This document shows positions 45,886-56,879 of a DNA stretch of 64,000 nucleotides, in pieces. The position numbers were made by a program, and so were the translations under genes. Every line of letters starts with the position of its first letter. The first letter of the stretch is position 1. The notes under the pieces are model-generated. The model saw only the letters and a program-made list of their open reading frames with translations. It was not told where the DNA came from and searched no databases. The DNA is from Larix kaempferi (taxonomy: Eukaryota; Streptophyta; Pinopsida; Pinales; Pinaceae). The stretch covers positions 9,021,501 through 9,085,500 of the forward strand of contig BSBM01000826.1 of assembly GCA_027924585.1 (NCBI GenBank). Reading direction: 5' to 3'.

Positions 45886-48800
45886 TGTGAAAATCCTCAC
45901 AACAGATCTAAGAGATGATGTATACCTCACAAGAAAGTAATTGATTAAGCAAGAAAATAGAAGAAGAGTGGTCAATGCAGTATAATGAGCAGCAGAATAA
46001 TAACACAGTAGAACTCGGATAGAAGCAAAATTACTTCACACACACTAATTAATTAATCACAATATGGACAAATAAATAGTACAATGCATGAGGATTCGAA
46101 TGCCTAAGGTGGAAATTCGAATTAGCCTTCATGGAGTGATCAAAGGATCACTGGAGTGTCATCGGAGCACAACTAGTAGTCTATCTCTTCATCAGTGGAG
46201 TCATCAATGCTCAAGTAACTATCAACCATCAGTCAAACTGAGTCTAACTGAGTGTGGTAGGTGTAACTGAGTGAAGGAGGCTCAGTGGAGGGTGCATGAA
46301 GAGCTAACTATAGTTAGAATGGGCAGTCTAGTCTCACTGGAGATCCATCGAAGTGATACAGTAGTTGAGAGTTAGTCTAGCCTTAAATAAAGGAAAGAAC
46401 TAATGATAACTCAATTAACTGAAGTGCAACTGAGTGGTAGGTGAGAGAGGGCACATGAGATGCATGCAATTGCATGAAGGTGCGCAATAAGCACTAGGAG
46501 GGCTAAAAATGATCTGAGAGAAGCTCCCGGGGGCTGGCTAACTGGGGGCTAGGTGTTGGACTGATGACTGGGATGCATGCATACCCTAAATAATTCATGC
46601 AAACCCTAAAAGTGCATGCATGACTGAAAATGCAAATAATTAAAATGCTGGTAGGACTAGGATGGAGTATAGGAATATCCTAACACCCCCCCTTAATCCA
46701 TCCTGGGCCCTGGTAACTAAGACCAAAGGTCACCCAATACAATGAATAATAACAGTCAATAAACCAAGGCAATGGGGAAAACCTCATGGGAAAAATACCC
46801 CCCCTCAAAATAGAGTGTAAGCCACACACAAAAATAAATGCTCCAAACTCAAGCAGGTGTGATGCTTGGTCATATGTCTGGAGGTATGTTCTTCTTGGGA
46901 AGAAGTGGATCATTCTCAAAAAGAATGTGCTTGTACTTGCTCTTCAGATCAAATGTGATGAGAACAAATCCAAAATTATGAGGATGATCCTTGAACCTGT
47001 GATTCGAATCAGTTGAGGTAGGATCAAAAACATGAATATGCAGATAGTCTTTTGTCTTCTCCTTCGAACCATCATGGGTGAGATTATGCCAAAAGGAACC
47101 ATCAAATAATAATGATTGCTTGAAACCCAAATAAGAGTTAAGACTTGATGAATGGTTTGTTGAGATCTCCTTTGAACCAGCAGGGGTGAGATCAAAACTA
47201 TCATATGCATGTGAAATTATCCGAAGTAGTAATTGCTTAGAATCCAAATTAGATCCAATACTTGAATCATGGTTTCTTGAGATCTCCTTTGAACCATGAG
47301 AGGTGAGATCAAAACCAGTAGATGCATGAGAAATTATCCCAATCGAATGGACATGGTTTCTTGACATCTCCTTTGAACCAACAGGGGTGAGATCAAAACC
47401 ATGATGTGCATAAGAAATTATCCCAAGCGAATGGCAATGGCCATATTCTTCAATAACCTTCTGAAAGCATGGAATAATGATCATATAGTAGTAAATAAGA
47501 GGTGATTGCTTAAGGAGAGAGAATGCATTACCTCCAATAGCCGATTTGACCTCCGAAATAATCATGTGATCATGATGCAAACTAACATACTCTTGTGCAA
47601 GAGAGGATTTAGGACCTTATGCAATATCTAGAGTGTGAGTTGGCACAAAAAGAGAAGAAATTTGGAGCATGAGTGTAGAATCTGCAAGTTCTTTGTGTTT
47701 GATACTGGTTCATGATCAATGAGATCATCAAGAAGGGCGAATGCATCACTTTGATTGCTCTTGAAGGGGTTTGGACCAATTCCTTCATTCTATCTACCAA
47801 ATATTACATCCAGGTGAGCCCATAGCTCTTTTGGTGATGAAAAATCAGGGAGTTCATATAACATCCATTCATGCATAGCAAACATCATGGCTGCAATAGC
47901 TCTTCCACCTTCATCTAACCAGTCATTCTCTTCTTCAGAGGATTCGAACTCTCTTTCAAAACAATGATCAAAGAGACCATTTTTCTTCAAATGTGCTATC
48001 AACAGTGGTTTCCATTCACCATAGTTGAGTGGAGAAAGAAGATCATAGTTGAATGGAGAAAGAGGAGGGATTTCTTCTGAATACATTGAAACTATAGAAG
48101 ACCTGCAAAAACAATAGAGAATATTTGCAATTGCTACTGCTGCATAAATGCAGAAACTGTTGCAACTACTGCACTCGAAATATTGATAATAACCTGCAAA
48201 AAAATCCTAGGAATGGAGATAAACAATACTCTCAACATGCTCTGATACCATGTGAAAATCCTCACAGCGGATCTAAGAGATGATGTATGCCTCACAAGAA
48301 AGTAATTGATTAAGCAAGAAAATAGAAGAAGAGTGGTCAATGCAGTATAATGAGCAACAAAATAATAATACAGTAGAACTCGGATAGAAGCAAAAATACT
48401 TCACATACAATAATTAATTAATCACAATATGGACAAATAAATAGTACAATGCATGAGGATTCGAATGCCTTAGGTGGCAATTCGAATTAGCCTTCATGTA
48501 GTGATCAAAGGATCACTGGAGTGTCATCGGAGCACAACTAGTAGTCTATCTCGTCATCAATGGAGTCATCAATGCTGAAGTAACTGTCAACCATCAGTCA
48601 AAATGAGTCTAACTGAGTGTGGTAGGTGTAACTGAGTGTAACTGAATGAAGGAGGCACAGTGGAGGGCACATGAGGTTCTAACTAGAGTCAGAATGGGCA
48701 GTCTAGTCTCACTGGAGATCCATCAGAGTGATACAGTCAGTTGAGAGTCAGTCTAACCTTAAATCAAGGAAAGAACTGATGATAACTCAATCAACTGAAG

Positions 48801-49071
48801 TGCAACTGAGTGGTAGGTGAGAGAGGGCGCATGAGATGCATGCAATTGCATGAAGGAGCACAATAAGCACTAGGAGGGCTAAACCTGATCTGATAGAAGC
48901 TCCCGCGGGTTGGCTAACTGAGGACTAGGTGCTGGAATGATGACTGGGATGCATGCAATTGCATGCATACCCTAAATAATGCAAGCAAACCCTAAAAGTG
49001 CATGCATGACTGGAAATGAAAATAATGAAAATGTTGGCAGGACTAGGATGGAGTATAGGAATATCCTAACA
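45886..49071 (-). mobile_element. D2: non-autonomous gag-like element (TR-GAG type)
   Basis: LTRs 45886-46685 (800 bp) and 48251-49071 (821 bp), minus strand. Perfect PBS TGGTATCAGAGC (RC of 48239-48250). The PPT precedes the 3' LTR, as a C-run then TTAATCC on the plus strand. The LTR at 45886 also has a PBS complement on its left side, so it serves two internal regions, and the LTR at 48251 abuts D3 directly. This is part of a tandem LTR-internal array. Confidence 0.85.
46870..48086 (-). pseudogene. D2 gag-like ORF with C-terminal repeats
   Basis: N-terminus MYSEEIPPLSPFNYDLLSP, then 'LNYGEWKPLLIAHLKKNGLF' and 'LPDFSSPKELWAHLDVIFGR', which resemble the start of copia gag (WK..M..HL module). 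After a break near 47790 the second half has 'SLLKQSPLIYYYMII', then three repeats of 27-38 residues around 'FDLTPxGSKEISRNH', then 'LLFDGSFWHNLTHDGSKEK' and the end 'DPLLPKKNIPPDI'. No zinc knuckle, protease or pol motif. The repeat region and C-terminus match nothing I recognise. They are kept in D3, D4 and D5. Confidence 0.75.
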
Positions 49072-50517
49072 AAATATGAGGATGATCCTTGAACCTGTGA
49101 TTCGAATCAGTTGAGGTAGGATCAAATCTATTAATGTGCAGACAGTCTTTTGTCTTCTCCTTCGAACCATCATGGGTGAGATTATGCCAAAAAGAACCAT
49201 CAAATAATAATGATTGCTTGGAATCCAAATCAGCTCCAAGACTTGATAAATGGTTTCTTGAGATCTCCTTTGAACTAGCAGGGGTGAGATCAAAACCATC
49301 ATATGCATGAGAAATTATCCCAAGTAGTAATTGCTTAGAATCCAAATTAGATCCAAGACTTGAATCATGGTTTCTTGAGATCTCTTTTGAACCATAAGAG
49401 GTGAGATCAAAACCAGTAAATGCTTGAGAAATTATCCCAAGCAAATGGCCATGGTTTCTTGAGATCTCCTTTGAACCGACAGGGGTGAGATCAAAACCAT
49501 GATGTGCATGAGAAATTATCTCAAGCAAATGGAAATGGCCATATTCTTCAATAACCTTCTAAAAGCATGGAATAACGATCATATAGTAGTAAATAAGAGG
49601 TGATTGCTTGAGGAGAGCAAATGCATTACGTCCAACAGCTGATTTGACCTCTGAAACATTCAATAGATCATGATGCAGACCAACAGACTCTGGTGCAAGA
49701 GAGGATTTAGGACCTTCTGCAATATCTAGAGTGTGAGCTGGCACAGAAAGAGAAGAAATTTGGAGCATGAGTGAAAATCCTCACAGCAGATCTAAGATAT
49801 GATGTATACCTCACAAGAAAGTAATTGATTAAGTAAGAAAATAGAAGAAGAGTGGTCAATGCAGTATAATGAGCAACAAAATAATAGTACGGTAGAACTC
49901 AGATAGAAGCAAAAATACTTCACACACACTAATTAATTAATCACAATATGGAGAAATAAATAGTACAATGCATGAGTGTAGAATCTGCAAGTTTTTCTTC
50001 TTTGTGGACAACTTCAATATGAGATGTGTTTGATACTGGTTCATGATCAATGAGATCATCAAGGAGGACGAATGCATCACTTTGCTTGCTCTCGAAGTGG
50101 TTTGGACCAATCCCTTCATTATGTCTGCCAAATCTTTTATCCAGGTAGGCCCATATATCTTTTGGAGATGAAATATCAGGGAGGTGATATGACATGCATC
50201 GAGACATAGCATACATTATGGCTGCACAAGCTATTTCTCCTTCATTTAACCAATCATACTCTTCTCCAAAGGATTCGAACTCTCTTTCAAAACAATAATC
50301 ATAGAGACCATGTCTCTTCAAATGTGCTATCATTGTAATTCCTGATGAATACATAGAAGCTGTAGAAGACCTACAAAAACAATAGAAATGTCTGCAACTG
50401 CTACTACTGCAAAAATGCAGAAACTGCTGCAACTGTTGCACTCGAAATCTTGATAATAACCTACAAAAAACTGTCAAGAATGGAGATAAACAATACTCTC
50501 AACATGCTCTGATACCA
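49072..50517 (-). pseudogene. D3 internal region: truncated gag-like ORF with an inserted LTR piece
   Basis: The ORF would run from 50354 (MYSSGITMIAHLKRHGLYDY) to beyond 49072 but lacks the last ~40 codons, the 3' region and the PPT: it abuts the D2 LTR at 49071. It has 'LPDISSPKDIWAYLDKRFGR', 'NEGIGPNHFESKQSDAF' and three 'GSKEISRNH' repeat units. A 205-bp piece of D LTR (about 49771-49976) is inserted in the coding part with GCATGAG at both junctions. PBS complement GCTCTGATACCA at 50506-50517. Confidence 0.8.
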
Positions 50518-51552
50518 TGTGAAAATCCTCACAGCAGATCTAAGATATGATGTATACCTCACAAGAAAGTAATTGATTAAGCAATAAAATAGAAGAAGAG
50601 TGGTCAATGCAGTATAATGAGCAACAGAATAATAATACAGTAGAACTTGGATAGAAACAAAAATACTTCACACACACTAATTAATTAATCACAATATCGA
50701 CAAATAAATAGTACAATGCATGAGGATTCGAATGCCTAAGGTGGAAATTCGAATTAGCCTTCATGGAGTGATCAAAAGATCACTGGAGTGTCATCGGAGC
50801 ACAACTAGTAGTCTATCTCATCATCAGTGGAGTCATCAATGCTCAAGTAACTGTAAACCATCATTCAAACTGATTCTAACTGAGTTTGGTAGTTGTAACT
50901 GAGTGTAACTGGAACTAATCGAATGAAGGAGGCTCAGTGGAGGGTGCATGAGGAGCTAACTGAAGTCAGAATGGACAGTCAAGTCTCACTAGAGGTCCAT
51001 CAGAGTGATACAGTCAGTTGAGAGTCAGTCTAGCCTTAAATCAAGGAGAGAACTGAAGATAACTGAAAATAACTGAATGGTAGGTAAGGAAGGGCACCTT
51101 TCTCATGAAGTAGGTGAAAGGAGGGCGCACTAAGCTCTAGGAGGGCTGAAACTGAGTGGAAGGAAGCTCCAAGGGCTAGCTAACTGAGGGCTAGGTGCTA
51201 AGATTGATGACTAGGATGCATACAAATGCATGCAAACCTTAAATAATGCATGCAAACCGTAAAAGTGCATGCATGACGGAAAATGCAAATAATGAAAATG
51301 TTGGTAGGACTAGGATGGAGTATAGGAATATAGGAAGGGCGCACTAAGCTCTAGGAGGGATAAAATTGATCTGAGAGAAGCTCTTAGGGGTTGGCTAACT
51401 GAGGGCTAGGTGCTGGACTGATGACTGGAATGCATGCAAATGCATGCAAAACCTAAATGATGCATGCAAACCCTAAAAGTGCATGCATGACTGAAAATGT
51501 AAATGATCAAAATACTGGTGGGACTAGGATGGAGTATAGGAATATCCTAACA
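50518..51552 (-). repeat. LTR shared by D3 and D4, with a ~215-bp internal duplication
   Basis: 1035 bp instead of ~800-830. The stretch from 'AGGGCGCACTAAGCTCTAGG' (about 51122) to TATAGGAATA (51330) is repeated at about 51336-51552. It is the 5' LTR of D3 (PBS on its left) and the 3' LTR of D4 (PPT complement on its right). Confidence 0.85.
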
Positions 51553-53114
51553 CCCCCTTAATCCATCCTGCGCCCCTGGTAACTAAAACCAAAGGTCACC
51601 CAATACAATGAATAATAATAGTCAATAAACCAAGGAAGTGGGGAAATTTTCATGGGAAAAATACCCCCCCCCCCCTCAAAACAGACTATAAGGCACACAT
51701 AAAAAATAAATGCTCCAAACTCAAGCACGTGTGATGCTTGGTCATATGTCTGGAGGTATCTTCTTCTTGGGAAGAAGTGGATCATGGTCAAAAATCATGT
51801 GCTTGTACTTGCTCTTTAGATCGAATGTGATGAGAACAAATCCAAAAGTATGAGGATGATCCTTGAACCTGTGATTCGAATCAGTTGAGGTAGGATCAAA
51901 AACATGAATATGCAAATAGTCTTTTGTATTCTCCTTCGAACCAGCATGGGTTAGATTATTCCAAAGAGAACCATCAAATAATAATGATTTCTTGAAATCC
52001 AAATCAGATTTAAGACTTGAAGAAGAGTTTCTTTATATCTCCTTTGAACCAGCAGGGGTGAGATCAAAACTATCATATGCATGAGAAATTATCCCAAGTA
52101 GTAATTGCTTAGAATCCAAATTAGATCCAAGACTTGAATCATGGTTTCTTGAGATCTCCTTTGAACCATAAGAGGTGAGATCAAAACCAATAAATGCATG
52201 AGAAATTATCTCAAGCGAATGGAAATGGTTTCTTGAGATCTCCTTTGAACCATAAGAGGTGAGATCAAAACCATTAGATGCATGAGAAATTATCCCAAGC
52301 AGGTGTTAATGGCCATATTCTTCAATAACCTTCTGAAAGCATGAGATAATGATCATATAGTAATAAATAAGAGGTGATTGCTTGAGGAGAGCGAATGCAT
52401 TACCTCCAATAGCTGATTTTTCCTCTAAAATAATCATGTGATCATGATGCAAACCAACAGACTCTGGTGCAAGAGAGGATTTAGGACCTTCTGCAATATC
52501 TAGAGTGTGAGCTGGCTCAGAAAGAGAAGAAAGTTGGAGCATGAGTGTAGAATCTACAAGTTCTTTGTGGACAACTTCAATATGAGATGATACTGGTTCA
52601 TGATCTAAGATACCATCAAGGGGAGCGAATGCATCACTTTGCTTGTTCTCGAAAGGGTTTGGACCAATTCCTTCATTCTGTATGCCAAATATTTCATCTA
52701 GGTAAGCCCATATCTTCTTTGGAGATGAAACATTAGGGAGGTCATATACCATGCATAGAGACATAGCATAACTCATGATTGCACAAGCTTGTTCACATTC
52801 ACTTAACCAGTCATACTCTTCATCATAGGATTCGAACTCTCTTTCAAAACAATAATCAAAGAGACCATGTCTCTTCAAATGTGTTATCATTTGTGGTTTC
52901 CATTCATCATATTTGAATGGAGAAAGAGGAGTAATTCCTGGTGAATATATGGAAGTTGTAGAAGACCTGCAAAAACAATAGAGAGTATCTGAAACTACTA
53001 CTGTTGCAAAGATGTAGAAACTTCTGCAATTGCTGCACTCGAAATCTTGGTAATAACCTGCAAAAAAATCTCAAGAATGGAGATAAACAATACTCTCAAC
53101 ATGCTCTGATACGA
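51553..53114 (-). pseudogene. D4 internal region with gag-like ORF
   Basis: The ORF runs from about 52957 to 51742 with a stop near 52306 and another near 52035. It has 'LKRHGLFDYCFEREFESYDE', 'SSPKKIWAYLDEIFG', 'HTLDIAEGPKSSLAPESVGL', 'ALLKQSPLIYYYMIIISCF', then four repeat units with 'GSKEISRNH' and the end 'LLPKKKIPPDI'. The start Met appears changed to ATA. A C-run of 12 occurs near 51666. The PBS complement is mutated (GATACGATG at 53108-53116). Same gene as in D2, D3 and D5, with the highest repeat number. Confidence 0.75.
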
Positions 53115-53453
53115 TGTGAAAATCCTCACAGTAGATCTAAGAGACGATGTATAGCTCACAAGAAAGTAATTGATTAAGCAAGAAACTAGAAGAAGAGTGG
53201 TCAATGCAGTATAATGAGCAACAGAATAATAATATAGTAGAACTCGGATAGAAGCAAAAATACTTCACACACACTAAATTATTAATCACAAATGGACATA
53301 TAAATTATACAACGCATGAGGATTCGAATGCCTAAGGTGACAATTCGAATTAGCCTTCATGGAGTGATCAAAGGATCACTGGAGTGTCATCGGAGCACAA
53401 CTAGTAGTCTATCTCATCATCGGTGGAGTCATCAATCCACAAGTAACTGTCAA
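53115..53453 (-). repeat. D4 5' LTR, truncated
   Basis: The first ~340 bp (plus-strand sense) of a D LTR, beginning TGTGAAAATCCTCAC, then breaking off into filler sequence at about 53453. Confidence 0.85.
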
Positions 53454-53550
53454 TAGAACATATTCAATATTGTTCACCTCGATAGGATACCATGTAAAAT
53501 TACTGTTCAATATTGTCCATATTCAATAGAACATATTCGATAAGTAAGTA
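53454..53550. other. Filler DNA at the inversion point of the D cluster
   Basis: Contains CAATAGAACATATTC twice, TTCAATATTGT twice, and short shuffled pieces of the gypsy RT target (ACCTCGATA, TAAGTAAGTACCT). This is the pattern left by templated end joining. Confidence 0.65.
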
Positions 53551-53742
53551 CCTCATGCATTGTACTATTTATTTGTCCATATTGTGATTAATTAATTAGT
53601 GTGTGTGAAGTATTTTTGCTTCTATTTGAGTTGTACTGCATTATTATTTTGTTTCTCATTATACTGCATTGACCACTCTTCTTCTATTTTCTTGCTTAAT
53701 CAATTACTTTCTTGTGAGGTATACATCATCTCTTAGATCTAT
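53551..53742 (+). repeat. D LTR fragment, plus orientation
   Basis: 192 bp matching the R/U5-side half of a D LTR in plus orientation. It is the inverted complement of 53133-53330, so with the D4 LTR it forms a ~190-bp inverted repeat around ~220 bp. It ends at the D5 LTR start. Confidence 0.8.
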
Positions 53743-54739
53743 TGTTAGGATATTACTATACTCTATCCTAGTCCCCGCCAGTATTTTGATCATTTACATT
53801 TTCAGTCATGCATGCACTTTTAGGGTTTGCATGCATCATTTAGGGTTTGCATGCATTTGCATGCATTCCAGTCATCAGTCCAACACCTAGCCCTCAGTTA
53901 GCCAGCCCCCGAGAGCTTCTCTCAGATCAGTTTTAGCCCTCCTAGAGCTTAGTGCGCCATTCCTCCTTGATTTAAGGAAGTCACTCGTCCTTTCTCACCT
54001 ACCAGTCCAGTTTACTTCACTTATCCACCATTCTTTCCTTGATTTGAGGCCAGACTCACTCCTCACTGTTGTTATCACTCCGATTGACCTCTGATGAGAC
54101 ATGACTACATGTTCTGACTCCAGTTATCTCCTCATGTGCCCTCCCCTGAGCCTCCTTCATTTCGTTAGTGTCTCCATGTGCCAGTTACATTCAGTTACAC
54201 CTACCACACTCAGTTAGACTCAGTTTGACTGACGGTTGACAATTACTTGTGCATTGATGACTCCACCGATGATGAGATAGACTACTAGTTGTGCTCCGAT
54301 GACACTCTAGTGATCCTTTGATCACTCCATGAACGCTAATTCGAATTTCCACCTTAGACATTCAAATCCTCATGCATTGTACTACTTATTGTCCATATTG
54401 TGATTAATTAATTAGTGTGTGTGAAGTATTTTTGCTTCTATCCGAGTTCTACTGTATTATTATTCTGTTGCTCATTATACTGCATTGACCACTCTTCTTC
54501 TATTTTCTTGCTTAATCAATTACTTTCTTGTGAGGTATACATCATCTCTTAGATTTGCTGTGAGGATTTTCACATGGTATCAGAGCATGTTGAGAGTATT
54601 GTTTATCTCTATTCCTGAGAGTTTTTTGCAGGTTATTACCAAGATTTCGAGTGCAACAGTTGCAGCAGTTTCTGCAATTTTGCAGCAGTAGCAGTTGCAG
54701 ATATTCTCTATTGTTTTTTGCAGGTCTTCTACAGCTTCA

Positions 54740-55863
54740 ATGAATTCATAAGAAATCCCTCCTCTTTCTCCACTCAACTATGATGAATGGAAATCGAAAA
54801 TGATAGCATATTTGAAGAGCCATGATCTCTTTGACTATTTTTTTGAAAGAGAGTTTGAATCTTCTGAAGAGAAGATTGATTGGTTAAATAAAGGCTCCTA
54901 GCCTTTGGAACAATGATGCTTGCTATGTCTGAATGGATTTTATATGACCTCCCTGATTTTTCATCACCAAAAGAGCTATGGGCTCACTTGGATGTAATAT
55001 TTGGCAGACAGAATGAAGGAATTGGTCCAAACCATTTCGAGAACAAGCCCAGTGATGCATTCACTCCCCTTGATGGTCTCTCAGATCATGAACCAGTATC
55101 ATCTCATATTCAAGTTGTCCACAAAGAACTTGTAGATTATACACTCATGCTCCAACTTTATTCTCTTTTTGTTCCAACTCACACTCTATATATTGCAGAA
55201 GGTCCTAAATCCTCTCTTGCACAAAATTCTGTTGGTTTGCATCATGATCACATGATTATTTCGGAGGAAAAATCAGCTATTGGATGTAATGCATTCGCTC
55301 TCCTCAAGCAATCACCTCTTATTTATTACTATATGATCATTATCTCATGCTTTCAGAAGGTCATTGAAGAATATGGCCATTGCCACCCGCTTGAGATAAT
55401 TTCTCATGCACTTACTAGTTTTTATCTCACCTCTTATGGTTCAAAGGAGATCTCAAGAAACCATGATTCAAGTCTTGGATCTAATTTGGATTCCAAGCAA
55501 ACACAACTTGAGATAATTTCTCATGCATATGATAGTTTTGATCTCACCCCTGCTGATTCAGAGAACATCTCAAGAAAATATTCATCAAGTCTTAAAGCTG
55601 ATTTGGATTCCAAGCAATCATTATTATTTGATGGTTCTTTTTGGCATAATCTCACCCATGATGGTTTAAAGGAGAAGACAAAAGACTATTTGCATATTCA
55701 TGTTTTTGATCCTACCTCAACTGATTCGAATCACAGGTTCAAGGATCATCCTCATACTTTTGGATTTGTTCTCATCACATTCAATCTGAAGAGCAAGTAC
55801 AAGCACATTCTCTTTGAGCATGATCCACTTCTTCCCAAGAAGAAGATACCTCCAGACATATGA
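54740..55863 (+). pseudogene. D5 gag-like ORF with C-terminal repeats
   Basis: ATG 54740 is followed by a TAA at codon 4. The N-terminal module 'PLSPLNYDEWKSKMIAYLKS' then runs to a stop near 54899. From 54913 a 316-codon open frame covers 'LPDFSSPKELWAHLDVIFGR', 'NEGIGPNHFENKPSDAF', 'ALLKQSPLIYYYMIIISCF', two repeat units ('YGSKEISRNHDSSLGSNLD', 'FDLTPADSENISRKYSSSL') and the C-terminus 'NHRFKDHPHTFGFVLITFNL' up to 'KKKIPPDI'. The C-terminal two thirds is the longest open version in the window. A role as a particle or RNA-packaging protein is inferred only from the gag-like N-terminus. Confidence 0.75.
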
Positions 55864-56048
55864 CCAAGCATCACACCTGCTTGAGTTTGGAGCATTTATT
55901 TTTTGTGTGTTCCTTACAGTCTGTTTTGAGGGGGGGTATTTTTCCCATGAAATTTTCCCCACTTCCTTGGTTTATTGACTGTTATTATTCATTGTATTGG
56001 GTGACCTTTGGTCTTAGTTACCAGGGCCCAGGATGGATCAAGGGGGGG
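55864..56048 (+). other. D5 3' noncoding region and polypurine tract
   Basis: Contains 'GGGGGGGTATTTTTCCCATG', a motif common before copia 3' LTRs, and ends in the PPT AAGGGGGGG (about 56040-56048). Shared with D1, D2 and D4. Confidence 0.7.
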
Positions 56049-56879
56049 TGTTAGGATATTCCTATACTCCATCCTAGTCCCACCAGTATTTTGATCATTT
56101 AAATTTTCATTCATGCATGCACTTTTAGGGTTTTCATGCATCATTTAGGGTTTGCATGCATTTTCATGCATTCCAATCATCAGTCAAGCACCTAGCCCTT
56201 AGTTAGCCAGCCCCCGAGAGCTTCTCTTAGATCCGTTTTATCCCTCCTAGAGCTTAGTGCACCATTCCTCCTTGATTTAAGGAAGCCACTCATCCTTTCT
56301 CACCTACCATTCCAGTATACTTCAGTTATCCACCAGTCTCTCCTTGATTTGAGGCCAAACTGACTCCTCACTGCCGTTATCACTCCGATTGACCTCCGAT
56401 TAGACATGACTACCTGTTCTAACTCCATTTAGCTCCTCTTACGCCCTCCACTGAGCCTCCTTCATTCAGTTAGTGTCTCCATGTGCCAGTTACATTCAGT
56501 TACACCTACCACACTCAGTGAGACTAAGTTTGACTGACGGTTGACAGTTACTTGTGCATTGATGACTCCATTGATGATGAGATAGACTACTAGTTGTGCT
56601 CCGATGACACTCCAGTGATCCTTTGATCACTCCATGAAGGCTAATTCGAATTGCCACCTTAGGAATTCAAATCCTCATGCATTGTACTACTTATTGTCCA
56701 TATTGTGATTAATTAATTAGTGTGTGTGAAGTATTTTTGCTTCTATCTGAGTTCTATTGTATTATTATTCTATTGCTCATTATACTGCATTGACCACTCT
56801 TCTTCTATTTTCTTACTTAATCAATTACTTTCTTATGAGGTATACATCATCTCTTATATCTGCTGTGAGGATTTTCACA

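Larger units (their letters stand above)
53743..56879 (+). mobile_element. D5: plus-strand copy of the gag-like non-autonomous element
   Basis: LTRs 53743-54574 (832 bp) and 56049-56879 (831 bp), TGTTAGGATATT...GATTTTCACA. PBS TGGTATCAGAGC at 54575-54586 and PPT AAGGGGGGG before 56049. Structurally the most complete D copy. Flanks TCTAT and GGTTA do not match, so the original target duplication has been lost. Confidence 0.9.
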
